Made by a program: the position numbers and the translations under genes. DNA of 64,000 bases. It comes from Pseudomicrostroma phylloplanum (taxonomy: Eukaryota; Basidiomycota; Exobasidiomycetes; Microstromatales). The stretch lies in contig BCHS01000006.1 of assembly GCA_039545275.1 (NCBI GenBank), positions 186,001 through 250,000 on the forward strand, given 5' to 3'. Each line of letters opens with the position of its first letter. Position 1 is the first letter of the stretch. Below the pieces are notes generated by a model, which searched no databases, was not told the origin of the DNA, and saw only the letters and a list, made by a program, of their open reading frames with translations. This document shows positions 46,578 through 57,135 of the stretch, piece after piece.

Positions 46578-47357
46578 TTACTCGGCGCCCTCATTCTCCG
46601 GGATAGAGTCGGCTCCCTCGTCCTTTTCGCTCTTCTCGGAAACCTTCTGCTGAGTCTCCTTGTCAGCCTTCCTGTCCTGCTTGTCAGCCTGGGCCTTGGC
46701 TACCACCTCCTTGGGATTCGAGATGTGCTCTCCGTCCTTGGAGGCGGCGACTCCGTGCTGCGAGGGTGAGAAAACGCAAGGCAAACGGATAAGCAAATGG
46801 ACGAAGACGCTGCTGGGCAATGAGGACCCGTGACTCCCGCGACTCACCTTGAAGTTGGAGTTCTCAATGCCCGAGGTAGAGTTACTCTGGTCCCTCTCCT
46901 TTGCGCTAGGGCTCTTCTGCGAGTGAGCTCCCTTGTCAGGGTTTCTGCTAGCCTTGAGGTGCTTGTCACCCTCGGGTGTGTCCTCATCATGCTCAACCTC
47001 GTACTGGTGCTCGCTGGCCTCGTGTCCATCCTCCTGCTTCCAAACGGCCTCATCGCCCGTCTTGTCATCGGATCGAGAAGATCCGGGACCGTGAGTGGTG
47101 GGGGACTTGCCGCCGGTGATGTGTCCGTGCTCGTTGTGGGTCTTCGATGCTGGCGAGGTGAGGTAGACGAAGAGGGAGCCGAAGACGACGGCAGAGGCAA
47201 TGGCCCAGGGCGTGTCGGAAGACTTGACCTGGCTTGCGTTGCTCGAGTGGGGGTTCGACGAGGCGTTGCGGACAGCCAGGCGAGGAGCCCTAGCAGCGAG
47301 GGCTCCACGTCGTAGAGCTGGTCGAGCAGATGCAATGGCAAGTCGAGGAGCGATCAT
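46578..47357 (-). CDS. Predicted mitochondrial single-pass membrane protein, unknown
   Basis: Exons 46848-47357 and 46578-46757, phase 0, 90-nt intron, give 229 residues. The N-terminus (MIAPRLAIASARPALRRGAL) is a textbook amphipathic presequence with five Arg and no acid. One hydrophobic segment follows at about residues 50-68 (TPWAIASAVVFGSLFVYLTS). The rest is very hydrophilic: His/Asp/Glu-rich, then Lys/Glu repeats (AQADKQDRKADKETQQKVSE). The topology suggests an inner-membrane anchor with a charged tail in the intermembrane space or matrix. I cannot name a family. It diverges from the UFO1-like gene over 423 bp. Confidence 0.62.
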   Translation of the reverse strand: MIAPRLAIASARPALRRGALAARAPRLAVRNASSNPHSSNASQVKSSDTPWAIASAVVFGSLFVYLTSPASKTHNEHGHITGGKSPTTHGPGSSRSDDKTGDEAVWKQEDGHEASEHQYEVEHDEDTPEGDKHLKASRNPDKGAHSQKSPSAKERDQSNSTSGIENSNFKVSRGSHGSSLPSSVFVHLLIRLPCVFSPSQHGVAASKDGEHISNPKEVVAKAQADKQDRKADKETQQKVSEKSEKDEGADSIPENEGAE

Positions 47358-47780
47358 GATGTGTGTATAGGAAAAGTTGCGTGGTGTGAGTTGAGGAAAG
47401 AAAAGGAAGATGTGCGAGTGGAGCTGCGATGGGGCGATCTCCCGCTCACGGCTGCTTCCGGATGACAGATCCACGAGGCGCCGTTTTGCCCGCACGTGGA
47501 GGCGAGCTTCCGGTCCGGCGCTTGCCGCCCGCCCGCACGCACCCTTGGCGCCTCGGCATCCTTGGCTCTCTCACTCGGCTACTGTACCACTTCCACCTGC
47601 GACCCAGCTCTACTCGTACCCTCCTCTGCCACACTATCCTGCCACACAAGCACCGTCACGCTCTCCGCGTCCGTCCTCTCTCTCTCTAGGCTTTCCACTT
47701 GCCCAACAAACACCACTTTCCGCTCAGAAGTCCCTTCTCGAGCGTCCTCTTCGTGAGCCAGTAGTCCCCTCCACACTTTT
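47358..47780. promoter_or_regulatory. Shared divergent promoter, mitochondrial membrane protein / UFO1-like
   Basis: 423 bp between divergent ATGs. GC-rich on the left, pyrimidine-rich on the right. No factor site is assigned. Confidence 0.45.
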
Positions 47781-50700
47781 ATGCAGCATCCTCAAGCCGA
47801 CATCTATCCAAATCAGACCTCATCACATCACGACACATCTTCCAACGATCACCTAGCATCTGCCCAGCATGGCTTCAGTATTCAATCAGACAGCGCCCGC
47901 GTCCAGAACGAGCAGCCTCATCAGCCGCCCAGCGATTCTGACGAGGAGGAACACGATGATGACCTCCTCAGCAAGACCATAGTCCTTCCACCACCACAGT
48001 CGCCTCTGGACCTGGCTCCTGGCCGCAATGATGCCCCCAACACCATCACATCGCCTAGTGATGGCTTCTCGGAAGCCTCTTCGGCAAAAACGCGTCCTTC
48101 CAACTCTCGTCGCAGCGCGTCCAGCGCTTCGTCTTCCTCTGACCCAGAAGAGGTGGCAACCACTCAGAGCTACATAGCCCTCCTTCCACCCGAGACTCTT
48201 ACGCGTATATTGGCCCTCTTGGACCCTAATCATCTAGTCAAAGCTTCACTCGTATGTCGGAAGTGGGCTACTATAGCTAGAGATGATGCCACCTGGAGGC
48301 TAGCCTTTTGTAAGGCCTTTGGGCTAGGTGGAGGAGACGGAGTAATGAGGAGAACAGACCTTTCTTCTTGGAAGGGAGAGTACCGAACTAGAATAGACCT
48401 CCTCAGGTGAGTGGAGCCTACATACTGGCTTGCAAGCTGGTATCCTCGACAGCTCTGACCTACCTCCCCCTACTTCGCCCTTTTCACAGACGCTGGCGCA
48501 AATCTCGCTCCCCTGCGATCTCTTCAGACATGCGAGTAGCCAACATCCATTCTCTGGCTCTATCCTCCAAACACTCCTTCCTACTCTCTGCTTCTTCTTC
48601 TTACGGAGTCGCTTCTCGCTCTGATCCTTTCCGAGGCAAGGTAGCCCGCGGCTTTCTCGATGCAGCAGGTCTTCTGAATGGAGGAGGCATTGGGAACCCC
48701 AACACAGAGTTCTCGCCCGATGTCTCGTGTCTCGCCATCGGGGCAGATGCGAACAAGATTGTCTGGGGCTTCAAGACTGGTAGCATAGCCATCACATCTC
48801 TTGGCAGGCAAGGCTCCAATCCACATGGCCTAGTCAGGAATGTCAAATTCTCTCCTCGTGGTAATCATCTGGCAGAGGTAGGCGCGATTGCCTTCGATCA
48901 CTTTGTCAGAGGTCAACGCAGACGTTCACAAGCCCGGCAAGTCGCCCTTGGTGCAGCAGCGGACTGCTTTGTGACTGGTGGGGCTGATGGAACTGTCAGA
49001 CTCTGGAGTCCGGACCGAGCTCTACCTATCTGGATCGGTACTACAGTGCCTGAAGCCGGCGATGAGGCGAGCCGTCAAGACGATGAAGACGTTCCTCGAA
49101 GGCGAACTGCTGCTCTGCCCTCAAGCGTCACAAAGCTGGACTTCGATGCCGATCGCGGGATCGTAGCAGCCGGCACAACCACTGGCCAAGTCTACCTTTG
49201 GACGCATATCAATGTGAGCTCGCTACTCTCACTTTCCGCTCGAGCTTGGTCCGATAGTGACGGAGTAGAGCCAGAGATCACGACTGCCAAGCAAGACGCT
49301 GCCAGGAAGGGCTTCAAAGAGGAGATGTCCAGAGTCTGCAAGGTGGTCATCACCCCTGAAGAGGAAGAGAGCACTCAGCAGCGGCGGCAGATGGATGGCA
49401 GGGGACAAGTCGAGTACTTGTGCATCTCTGCTGTGAGCGGCCAGCAGACACGCCTCGTAGTACACCGCAAGGGCTCATCCTCGCTGGAGTACCACTCGGT
49501 TGCAGAGACACCTGAAGGCAGTCGCATTAGCACGAAGCTTCTGGCCATGACAGGCGATCTAGAAGGACAGCAACTTGGCGGCGAGGGCTACATCACCTGC
49601 GTGCGAGTCGAGCTCCGTGCAGCTAATGCTGAGAATGGGACACAGTCTTCGCTCGGCACGCCTGCTCAGTCCCCGCTCCTACGTCCTACACTCGGCGACA
49701 ACATCAGAGAATATGGCAATTCTGCGGCCTCTCCTCAACTGCGACCGCTCACGCTTGAGACACCGGCAATCCGGAATCTCTCGTCTGGTCCTTATGCCGA
49801 GAAAGACTTTGTGTGTGCGGGCACATCCTCTGGCTGTCTAGTGGGCTGGGTCTTGCCATCGTTCGAGGATCAAGACAGCTCGACTACACTTGGTACAAGC
49901 CCTCGCGTGTCACCGACCTTTGTACTCGACTGCCACCACGCTGCCATCACCTCACTCGACGTTGCTCCTCATCTCTTCGTGGTGGGCACGATCGATGGTC
50001 AGCTCAAAGCTTTCGATTCGCTCACCGGTGAGCCTCTGAGGACATGGACCGACAGGATGGCAACGAAGCATCTTGCCCGCCAGCTACTCGATCCAACACA
50101 GGCTCAGCATGGGACTCTGAGCACCGACGAACGGGAGCGCTTCACTGTCAAGCAGATCCTCGTTGATGAAGAATGGCTAGTGGCCGCCATTGGTCCCTGG
50201 GTATTAGCTTGGAGGCCAGAGAGTGCCTTGAGTGGCCATCAGAAGCGACATGCCCCTCGTCTAGCCTCGCCGCATTCCAATGGCACACCTCCTGCTGGCC
50301 GTCGCACAAGCGGCATGCCACCGCTGAGCAAGTACGCTCGCATGAAGGAGCTCAAGACTGAGCTGGCCGAGAGCTCCCTCATCCTCGAGAGGGAGAAGGC
50401 TTCTCGGCAGGAGTCTTACGAGCGACTGAGGTTTGCTCGCGGCTCGCAAGAAGTGGGCGGGTTGAGCGAAGAGGAGGCTCTGGAGTATGCAATGATGCTC
50501 TCTCGTCAAGAAGCGGAAGAGCAAGCTCAGAGACAGGAGCGCGGCGAAGACGAGCTAGAGACCACTCAGTTGAGCGAACTCGCGAGGATCAGGAAAGAGG
50601 ACAGGGAGCTGCAAGATGCCCTACAGCAGATTGCACTAGCCGAAGCAGAAGAGAGCCGAGCAGACAAGAGCTCACGAGGCGCTTCGCCTGGCTCACGAAC

Positions 50701-51625
50701 GTCTCGGTCCTCGAGCGAAGCGGACGACCTCTCTGTCTATGAGGAAGAAGACTACGAAGGCGAAGGCGAAGACGGAGACGAGGAGTTCCACTCACGGTAT
50801 CTGTCCCCCTCCCCTCAAGCCTCTCCTCTCCTATCGCCTCGATCGCCAGGCTCGTCCAACTCGCGGGCATGGGACATCCTACGCTCCTCTCGCTCGCTTT
50901 CAAGCTCAGGAGCAGCCTCGCCCCTGCCAATGTCTACCTCTGCAAGCAGGTCCAGGTGGCACGAGCACACGAAAGTACAGACGATCCGCGTACCGAGGGA
51001 GTCTTGGTCACCTCAAGTCCTACCAGCTGCTAATGGCAGAGGCATGCATACCGCAGAAACGGGAGATGGTGGACAGGAAGAGGCCTGGCCGACGCTGCAG
51101 AGCGGATCGTACTCGTCTTCGCAGCAAAGCTTGTCGCCGCTTGCACAGGAGGAGAGCTTCAGGTTGGACGATGAAGTCGATCCAATGACGGCCTTCTCTG
51201 CTACAGGCAAGGGCAAGGGTAAAGCGGACAATGGCGAGGTCTCGTTGCCACCTTCGGAGCTGCCTCCGCCAATGTCACCCACCCCTCAACAAGCATCGCT
51301 CTTCCCTGGCCCACCAAGCACGCCTCTCTCCGCGCCACAGCCGCAACCCCATCCAGCCGTAGGCACACCGAGCGTACAAGGCGCATGGGCCAAGGGCACT
51401 CCAAGCTTCAAGAACGCCGCTGCTGCAGCTGCAGGCACAAACAGCCCGTCTCCTTGGAGCGCAAGAGGGGGCGGCGGAATCGCTTCGCCTGCTGCTGCTA
51501 CTGCTGGAGGGGGCGGATCTGCCCACCGCAATACTGCCGCGTCGAGCAGACCAGGTGATGACTTTGATGAGGATCTGAGATTTGCAATTGAGTTGAGCTT
51601 GGCGGAGGAGAGGTCCAGGGGATGA
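47781..51625 (+). CDS. UFO1: UFO1-type F-box / WD40 / ubiquitin-interacting-motif protein
   Basis: Exons 47781-48406 and 48490-51625 (83-nt intron, phase 2) give 1253 residues. An acidic N-terminus precedes an F-box at about residues 131-176 (LLPPETLTRILALLDPNHLV, then SLVCRKWATIA), the Skp1-binding part of SCF ubiquitin ligases. WD-type repeats follow (FVTGGADGTVRLWSPDR; IVAAGTTTGQVYLW; FVVGTIDGQLKAFDSLTGEP) and would bind the substrate. Three helical ubiquitin-interacting-motif-like segments come last: EEALEYAMMLSRQEAEEQ (about 869), RELQDALQQIALAEAEES (about 913) and EDLRFAIELSLAEERS at the C-terminus. F-box, WD40 and several UIMs together are the hallmark of yeast Ufo1, which degrades the Ho endonuclease and is itself unstable through its UIMs. 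The substrate here is unknown. Confidence 0.85.
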
Positions 51626-52915
51626 TGGTGTGGAGAAGAGCTAGAGTAGAGGATCGGGCGGATTTGTCTAGATGCTGTGTCTGTCATTGTATCCACCATT
51701 TGAACTCAGGCTCGGGTTCGGGCTAGGAATGTTCATCAAATTGCAACTCTATCTATCTATCTATCCAATCTTGTTGTGCCCCTGTCTTTCAATCTGTCTG
51801 TCTATGCTATGCACTGCATGATTTCACTCTGATCAGACTCAATCGTACAGCCCCTTTCCTCTTTGGGCCCCTAGACAACGCATGTCTCGCAGCCTCATCA
51901 CACCTGCAGCCCCGCCCAGCTAGGCAGGCCTCACGCCTGCGCCTGCGCCCGCGCCCGCGCCTGGAAAATTTGAGATGGCGCTTCCCGCGTCTCAGCTGCA
52001 CACCTCGCGCTTCCCGCTTCCCTCCTCCCGCCTGCCGCCTGCTGCCTTCCGCCTTGCGTCTCGCGCCTCCCGCCACAGGCCCCAAGCCCTAGACCTAGGT
52101 TTCGGAGCATCGAAGCAGTGCAGCTCTCTGAGACCGAGGAGGAGCGCTGATAGGCGAGTTGAATTTGTTATTAGTGCAAAGAGTGCAAAGAGTGCGAAAG
52201 TGTCGATAGGATTGGGGGGTCTTTGAGGGAGTTGAAGCAGAGGGAGTAGAGCTGATGGGAGCGGGGGGGAAGCAGCCTGTGAGTGACGGGAGGGGAGGGG
52301 AAAAGGTGGAGGTGGAAGTTCGGAGGCGGAAGAGACACGCGAGACTGCCGCGATGCCCGAGTTGCAGCCGCCCGTCCTGGCTGCAGGAGACCCATCTTCC
52401 TCCGGTCTTCACCACCACCAGGTCTAAGATCGAGCTCGATCACGGAGTCTTTCGCACAACGTAGCTCGCCCATCACACCTGTTGCGCTTCCGACAGTGGC
52501 TAAAGCTCGGGGCTGGGCTACACTACGATACGTCAGATGAGACTGAGAGAAATGGAGCTTGTTGAGCATAGCGCCATCACGGAAAGGGCTCGTGGAGGCT
52601 GAGCGAATCCTACTGTAGCTCGGCTAGCTTCCGCCTGGGCGAGGAGTCAGTCGATGCATCGTAGAGCGAGTCATAGGACGGGAGGAATGCTCCGTTGGGG
52701 TTGGTGCAGTGGGTGCATCGAGGTGCATCTTTGGGGAGACGGAAGTCAATCGCCGGGCTGAGCTACCTGCTATCGTCGCCGCCGCGTGGTCGACCCTATG
52801 ACTCCAGAGGGCTCTTCTCACCCAAAGTCATAGCCTCGACCTCCTTCCCTTCCTTCCTTTCCCTCCAGACACACTACATACACCAACATACACCAGCGCA
52901 CACCACCTTACCAAA
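51626..52915. other. 1.3-kb intergenic region at the edge of the array
   Basis: No recognised gene. It contains a CTAT microsatellite (51749-51765), a GCGCCCGCG-type tract (51936-51964) and CCCGCC-rich DNA to 52075. It separates the conserved genes from the tandem array. Confidence 0.5.
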
Positions 52916-53588
52916 ATGTCCGACCCAAATCGCATCGACGTCTCATTCTCATCCGAGGATCAGTGAGTCAACGAGCTAGCAGTCTCTTCGAAGGAGGCAA
53001 CGCTTGGCCTGCAACTGACCTGGAGCCCATCTTTCTCCCACTATCCCTACACCGCTACGAAGAGACATACCAATGGCAGAAGACGAGGTAGCCACCGCCG
53101 GAGAACCCTCAGCATCGACAGCACACCAAGCCCAAGCAACATCCACGGCAGCAGCAGCACCACACCAAGCCCCAACAACATCATCGGCAGCCACGACAGC
53201 AGCAGCACCACACCAAGCCCCAACAACATCATCGGCAGCCACGACAGCAGCAGCACACCAAGCCCAAGCAGCTTCTGGTTCAGCAGAGAGGCGAAGAGAG
53301 GAACCCGTACAGGAGGAAGAAGGCGTAAGGGGAGAGCAGGCTAGAGAGGGACATGAGATCGGAGGAGGAGGTCCAGCAAGGGTAGGAGAGGGTAGAGGCG
53401 CAGGAGAGGAAGGTCAGGCCAGAGCTCCTCGAACGGGCTCAAGGGGTCAGAGGGGAGGACCCAGCGACGAAGCAAGGGCGGCGGCGGCAGCTCGACGAAG
53501 TGGTAGTCCGCCTTTCGAGGTCAGAAGGAATGCCTACTTTGCCCGGAACAGGAGGCGTAGGATGAGGGGTGTCAAGAAGGAGAAGTGA
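52916..53588 (+). CDS. Tandem-array family member A
   Basis: Exons 52916-52962 and 53063-53588, phase-2 intron of 100 nt, give 190 residues; an internal ATG at 53073 would give 171. Exon 1 encodes MSDPNRIDVSFSSEDQ. Exon 2 starts MAEDEVATAGEP, continues with a 16-residue Ala/Thr/Pro repeat (two perfect copies, from a 48-bp DNA repeat at 53160-53255), then Glu/Gly/Arg-rich sequence with GSRGQRGGPS. It ends in the family tail RRNAYFARNRRRR. There is no signal peptide or membrane segment; the basic tail could be a nuclear or nucleic-acid-binding signal (inference). Exon 1, the intron and part of exon 2 are closely similar at the DNA level to copy B, so a recent duplication is likely. No database family is recognised. 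Confidence 0.6.
53160..53274 (+). repeat. 48-bp tandem coding repeat in array member A
   Basis: Two identical 48-bp units, 53160-53207 and 53208-53255, flanked by partial units on both sides. Each encodes 16 residues of Ala/Pro/His/Gln/Thr/Ser; being a multiple of three, it keeps the frame. Confidence 0.85.
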
Positions 53589-53671
53589 GGAGGTGGGTGG
53601 TAATGACGCTGAAGTTCTTTCGCTTTTAGCTTAGGAGATATCGTGTAACAGAGTGACAGAAGGCAGGCACC

Positions 53672-54097
53672 AATGATCTATTCAGTCGTATCTTGAGTGA
53701 GTCAACGAAACGTCGAAGGAGAAGCAGCATGGTCGAGTATCAGAGCTGACCCAGTGACTATCCGTCGCTTTTACACCAGCCCGCCCATCTCGACCCGAAT
53801 GACACAGGAGCAGACAGAGCAGTAGCTCCAGCACCAGCAACAGTACCACCAGTCCAGCCAGCAGCACGGTCAGCAGCACCACCAGCGGTACCGCCGCCGG
53901 GGCACCCAGTAGCATTAGACAATGGCGGATAGGCAGGAGGAGGACGAGGAGTAGGGGTAGTCCGGGAACAAGCACAGGTCAGAGGTGCAAGGGGACGAGG
54001 AAGAGGAAGAAGGGGTGGTGCCAATCTTCAAATCGGCGCTGCTGCTCGCTGGGCCGCCTACAGGCGAAGAAGGCAGAGCGGGTGGACGTGGACATGA
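53672..54097 (+). pseudogene. Tandem-array relic A2
   Basis: A donor-like GTGAGTCAACG at 53698, as in copy A, is followed by an acceptor at 53779 and an open Pro/Ala-rich frame (RAVAPAPATVPPVQPAARSA). A TAG at 53930-53932 interrupts it. After the TAG the same frame continues with RGARGRGRGRRGG and the family tail IGAAARWAAYRRRR, ending at 54097. One change from CAG to TAG would explain the stop. The upstream exon no longer reads into this frame. A decayed copy is the simplest reading. Confidence 0.5.
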
Positions 54098-54437
54098 CAA
54101 TCAGACTTCAATCAGACTTCATGACGCTGTCAGCAATGTGTGCGTGGTCGACTGAAGACGGACACCACCGATTCGTCAGGCGGATACGCCAAGTGCGTCA
54201 AGACTTCCCTTCCCTTCCGATAGGATTCTGTTCGACGTGGCTCGGGCACCTTGGCCATGTACATCTTGGTGAAGAGAAGGCATAGTCAGTCTCGACACTA
54301 GCACACGATCTACCTGCCTTCGTGCCCCCGAGCTGAACGGGTGGACGGACGAGTCGATTCGCGCTGGCTAGAGAAGCCACGGCTCTCTGGCCTCTATCCT
54401 TCCCGTCTTACGGTACAACTGCCTATTGATTGCGAGC
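54098..54437. other. Spacer within the array
   Basis: 340 bp between relics A2 and A3. A short direct repeat (CAATCAGACTTCA) occurs at 54098-54120. No gene seen. Confidence 0.4.
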
Positions 54438-55034
54438 ATGTCTCCCCCTCAACCTTCTGACAAAGTCTCACCATGAGGTCCTTGCCTTGCCAGGCCCGAG
54501 CCTCCACGCCCTTTCATGGACGCAGCGCTCCAATTTGCCACTCTCCGTATCGAGATCACCCACGCTATCGAGCTGGAGGAAGAGAAAGCAGGGGTGAAAG
54601 AGGTACTGAGCAAGAAGGATGAGGCAACCGAAGTTTTCGAGCGTGGAGGTACAGGAATCTGGGCAGTCTCCAGATCCATGATGCTTATCCTCACGATTCA
54701 AAGAGGAAAAAGCCAGAGAAGGGATTGCTGGATGGGAACGGTCAGACGCAAATATCCAGCTTCAGCGCAGTGTGCAACAGAGCAATTGTAGAGGTGCGCC
54801 AACGTTCTTTCCAGATGTGTGGCCCAGACAGCACCAAACGCTGATATTGAATTCGATGCCTGCCCTTCCAGAGAGGATTTGCCCGAAGCCGCCAGTGACG
54901 TCGATGGAAGGCCCAAGAAGGAAGACACTCGCTGCGCTGAGCTTCGCAGGGGCAAAGGCAAACTTCTCGACCACCGCGCGCAAGAAGCTGACGCGGCGTG
55001 GAATGCTCAGTCGCCTCTATGCTGTATCGCATAG
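54438..55034 (+). pseudogene. Tandem-array relic A3
   Basis: An ATG at 54438 starts MSPPQPSDKVSP, like copy E (MSPPRSPP), then meets TGA at 54474-54476. The same frame goes on with ARPEPPRPFMDAALQFATLR, which aligns with AEPRPLPLEEPVSLAALQFA of copy E. Further on, 54819-55034 in the same frame phase ends in a weak version of the tail (AQEADAAWNAQ). An ORF from the ATG at 54516 could still give a 91-residue peptide. Degenerate copy, low confidence on limits. Confidence 0.35.
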
Positions 55035-55308
55035 CGCAGACCTCGCCTCCTTCTCTCTTCTCTCTCATCCTCACTCCTCTCATCCTCATTCCTCCCCTCT
55101 GAATACCCGCATACTCTACTGTACATTACAATACGTCTCCACCTACATATGTATCCGTCGCGGACACCTCCAGCCCTCTCACCGCCGCCCTCTTCCCCTC
55201 GCTATCCTGCCGCTTGGCATGAGTCTACCGATCGGGCGTGCTGAGCTGACATCGACACTGCAAGGCGGGGCTCACATCCCAGTCTCCTTCGCCTACAAGC
55301 TGGACTCG

Positions 55309-56057
55309 ATGCAAGAGCCCCAATCGCATTGACGTCTCTTTTTCATCCGAAGATCAGTGAGTCAGCGACCTAGCAGTTCCTTCGAAAAGAGGCAAAGCTT
55401 GACATGTGACTGACCTGAAGCCCATCGTCCATTTCCCAACATGCCTACACCGCTACAAAGAGAGATGTCAATGACAGCAGCCGAGCCGGCCACCGCCGGA
55501 GAACCGTCACAGCCACCATCGCCGTGAGTCAATGAGCTAGTACTAGTTTTGTAAGAGACCAAGCTGCTCACCTCTCGGGTGCTCGGCTTGAGACTGACAC
55601 TGTCTTTTCACTTCACACCATTCGTTCTGTCTGGCACACCCTCAGCGTAGCTTCTCCGGCTGAAGCCCTGGCAGCTGACCTGCAAGAGCTAGCCTTCCGC
55701 CCTCAAGTTCACGATCAGAATGTCGTTCTTGCCGTCGGCGCCTTGCGCGAAGGCATAGCAGAGATAGGTCTCGAAGAACGCCCGGCCCAGGTGCAAGAAG
55801 GGCAAAAAGCGGATGCTGGAAGGGAGGCAGGAGTGGGAGAAGGGAGAGGCGAAGGAGAGGGAGGAGGAGAGGGAGAAGGGGAGATTGGGAGAGAGAAACG
55901 CAAAGGGTCGAGAGGTCAGAGAGGTGGGCCGAGCGTACACAAGCGGCAGAGCGGAGGAGGGAAACGGGAGAAAGGGGTAGGAGATAAGGCCAAAGGGACG
56001 GCGGCGTATCACGCAAACCGGAAGCGAAAGGCCAAGAAGGTCAACAAGGAGCAGTAA
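55309..56057 (+). CDS. Tandem-array family member B (exon 1 frameshifted)
   Basis: Exon 1 (55309-55356) matches copy A's exon 1 but has one extra C (GAGCCCCAAT against GACCCAAAT), so its ATG reads only MQEPQSH and stops. Exon 2 (55461-55523) and exon 3 (55646-56057) remain open and join at phase 2. From the ATG at 55465 they would give 156 residues, beginning MSMTAAEPATAGEPSQPPSP. Exon 3 carries a helical stretch (LAADLQELAFRPQVHDQNVV, then ALREGIAEIGLEERP), then Gly/Glu/Arg-rich sequence with GSRGQRGGPS, identical to copy A. The tail is GTAAYHANRKRK, with Lys replacing some Arg. Intron 2 shares a GTGCTCGGC-AGACTGAC block with copy F's intron. It is either a gene with a shortened start or an early pseudogene. 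Confidence 0.48.
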
Positions 56058-56109
56058 GGTGCTCTACGGCAATTGCAAGCACTACTGCACCAAGCACACG
56101 CAGCGCAAC

Positions 56110-56627
56110 ATGTCGACCGCTCCCTCACCAGATCATTCTCCTCCGCCCCGACGCATCCACCGTGCTGTCGTACCGCCTCTGACCGCCGAAGAGTTGCGGA
56201 GATTTGAAGCGGTTCTAGAAGAATATAGAGGCACGGTCCCTGAGGTTCGGGCAAGGCTCGACGAAGCTGGAGCAAGGCTGTCCAGTGACCGTCAACAGAG
56301 GCACCCTAGGTGAGTCATACAGAACAGAGGGCACACAGACAGAGTAGTGCTACCATCGAAGTGCCGCTGGACATTGACTCAGATCCGCCCGCTCGATACC
56401 CTTTCAGCCCTCAGACTCCTCCGCGCCCGGACGCAGGAGCTGGAGTAGAAGGACGAGAACAAGCAGGAGATCGGGCACAAGCAGGAGCAGGAGAACGAGC
56501 AGGAGTACACGCCCAAGCAGAAGTAGGCGCAGCGAGGGGAAGGCGAAGGGGCCAGACCAATGCGCAGGTAGGCCAGGATGCTCGCTGGGCCTTCTGCAGG
56601 CGACGAACGGAGAGACGAGGGCGATGA
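56110..56627 (+). CDS. Tandem-array family member C
   Basis: Exons 56110-56309 and 56408-56627, phase-2 intron of 98 nt (GTGAGT to CCCTTTCAG), give 139 residues. Exon 1: Pro/Ser-rich start, then a charged helix (PPLTAEELRRFEAVLEEYRG, then VPEVRARLDEAGARLSS). Exon 2: Gly/Ala/Glu/Arg-rich linker with GARGRRRGQT-type sequence and the tail AQVGQDARWAFCRRR. The start is the first ATG of the frame, 52 bp after the stop of copy B. No known domain. Its tail is the closest match to copy F (AQVG-DAR), although F lies 3.5 kb away. Confidence 0.65.
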
Positions 56628-57135
56628 GCTGGAGTGGCATGGAGGGGACGTAATCACTAGACCTCATACTGTAGCATCGACGCATGGAGTGAGACTAATC
56701 GAATGGAGCCTGATACCATCATCGGCCGAAGAGCGATACCACCGAGGGCTGAAGAAGGCAACCGTTGCACGTCAATCGGAGGAACCAGATACGTCTCAAT
56801 GCTTCACTCTCTGAGGTGGACCGTGGCTCTTTCGTCAGATGATGGACTAGTCAAATGTGGGAGAACTGCTCGGTCAGTCACATGCCTCAGACGCATCTCA
56901 AGTTCTACCCATGATTCATTCAATCCTCCTGATCGCTTCTTCGCTCGGGTGGTTCGGGTGAATGCATCCTGTGCGTCGTCACAGGAAGGCAGTAGGATGC
57001 TGAACCTCTCTCAGGGCGGACCGCGCGTTCCTGGCGGCCATCGCGGCCAGCCGTGCCGCGGGAGGAGGAAGACCATCCGTGCTGAGCAGCGAAGGCTTCT
57101 GACATTCTTCCTTGTTTCACCAGACAGATACCAAG
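56628..57135. other. Spacer between array members C and D
   Basis: 508 bp. A frame from 56703 (146 codons) runs to just short of copy D but has no family features. I treat it as chance. Confidence 0.4.

Noticed and set aside
53930..54476. Stop-codon readthrough or a variant code, suggested by single in-frame TAG and TGA in A2 and A3
   Set aside because: All conserved genes in the window use the standard code, and these two copies show other signs of decay (missing or unreadable first exon).
54772..55332. 186-codon + frame between relic A3 and copy B
   Set aside because: It overlaps the conserved exon 1 of copy B in another frame and shows none of the family features.
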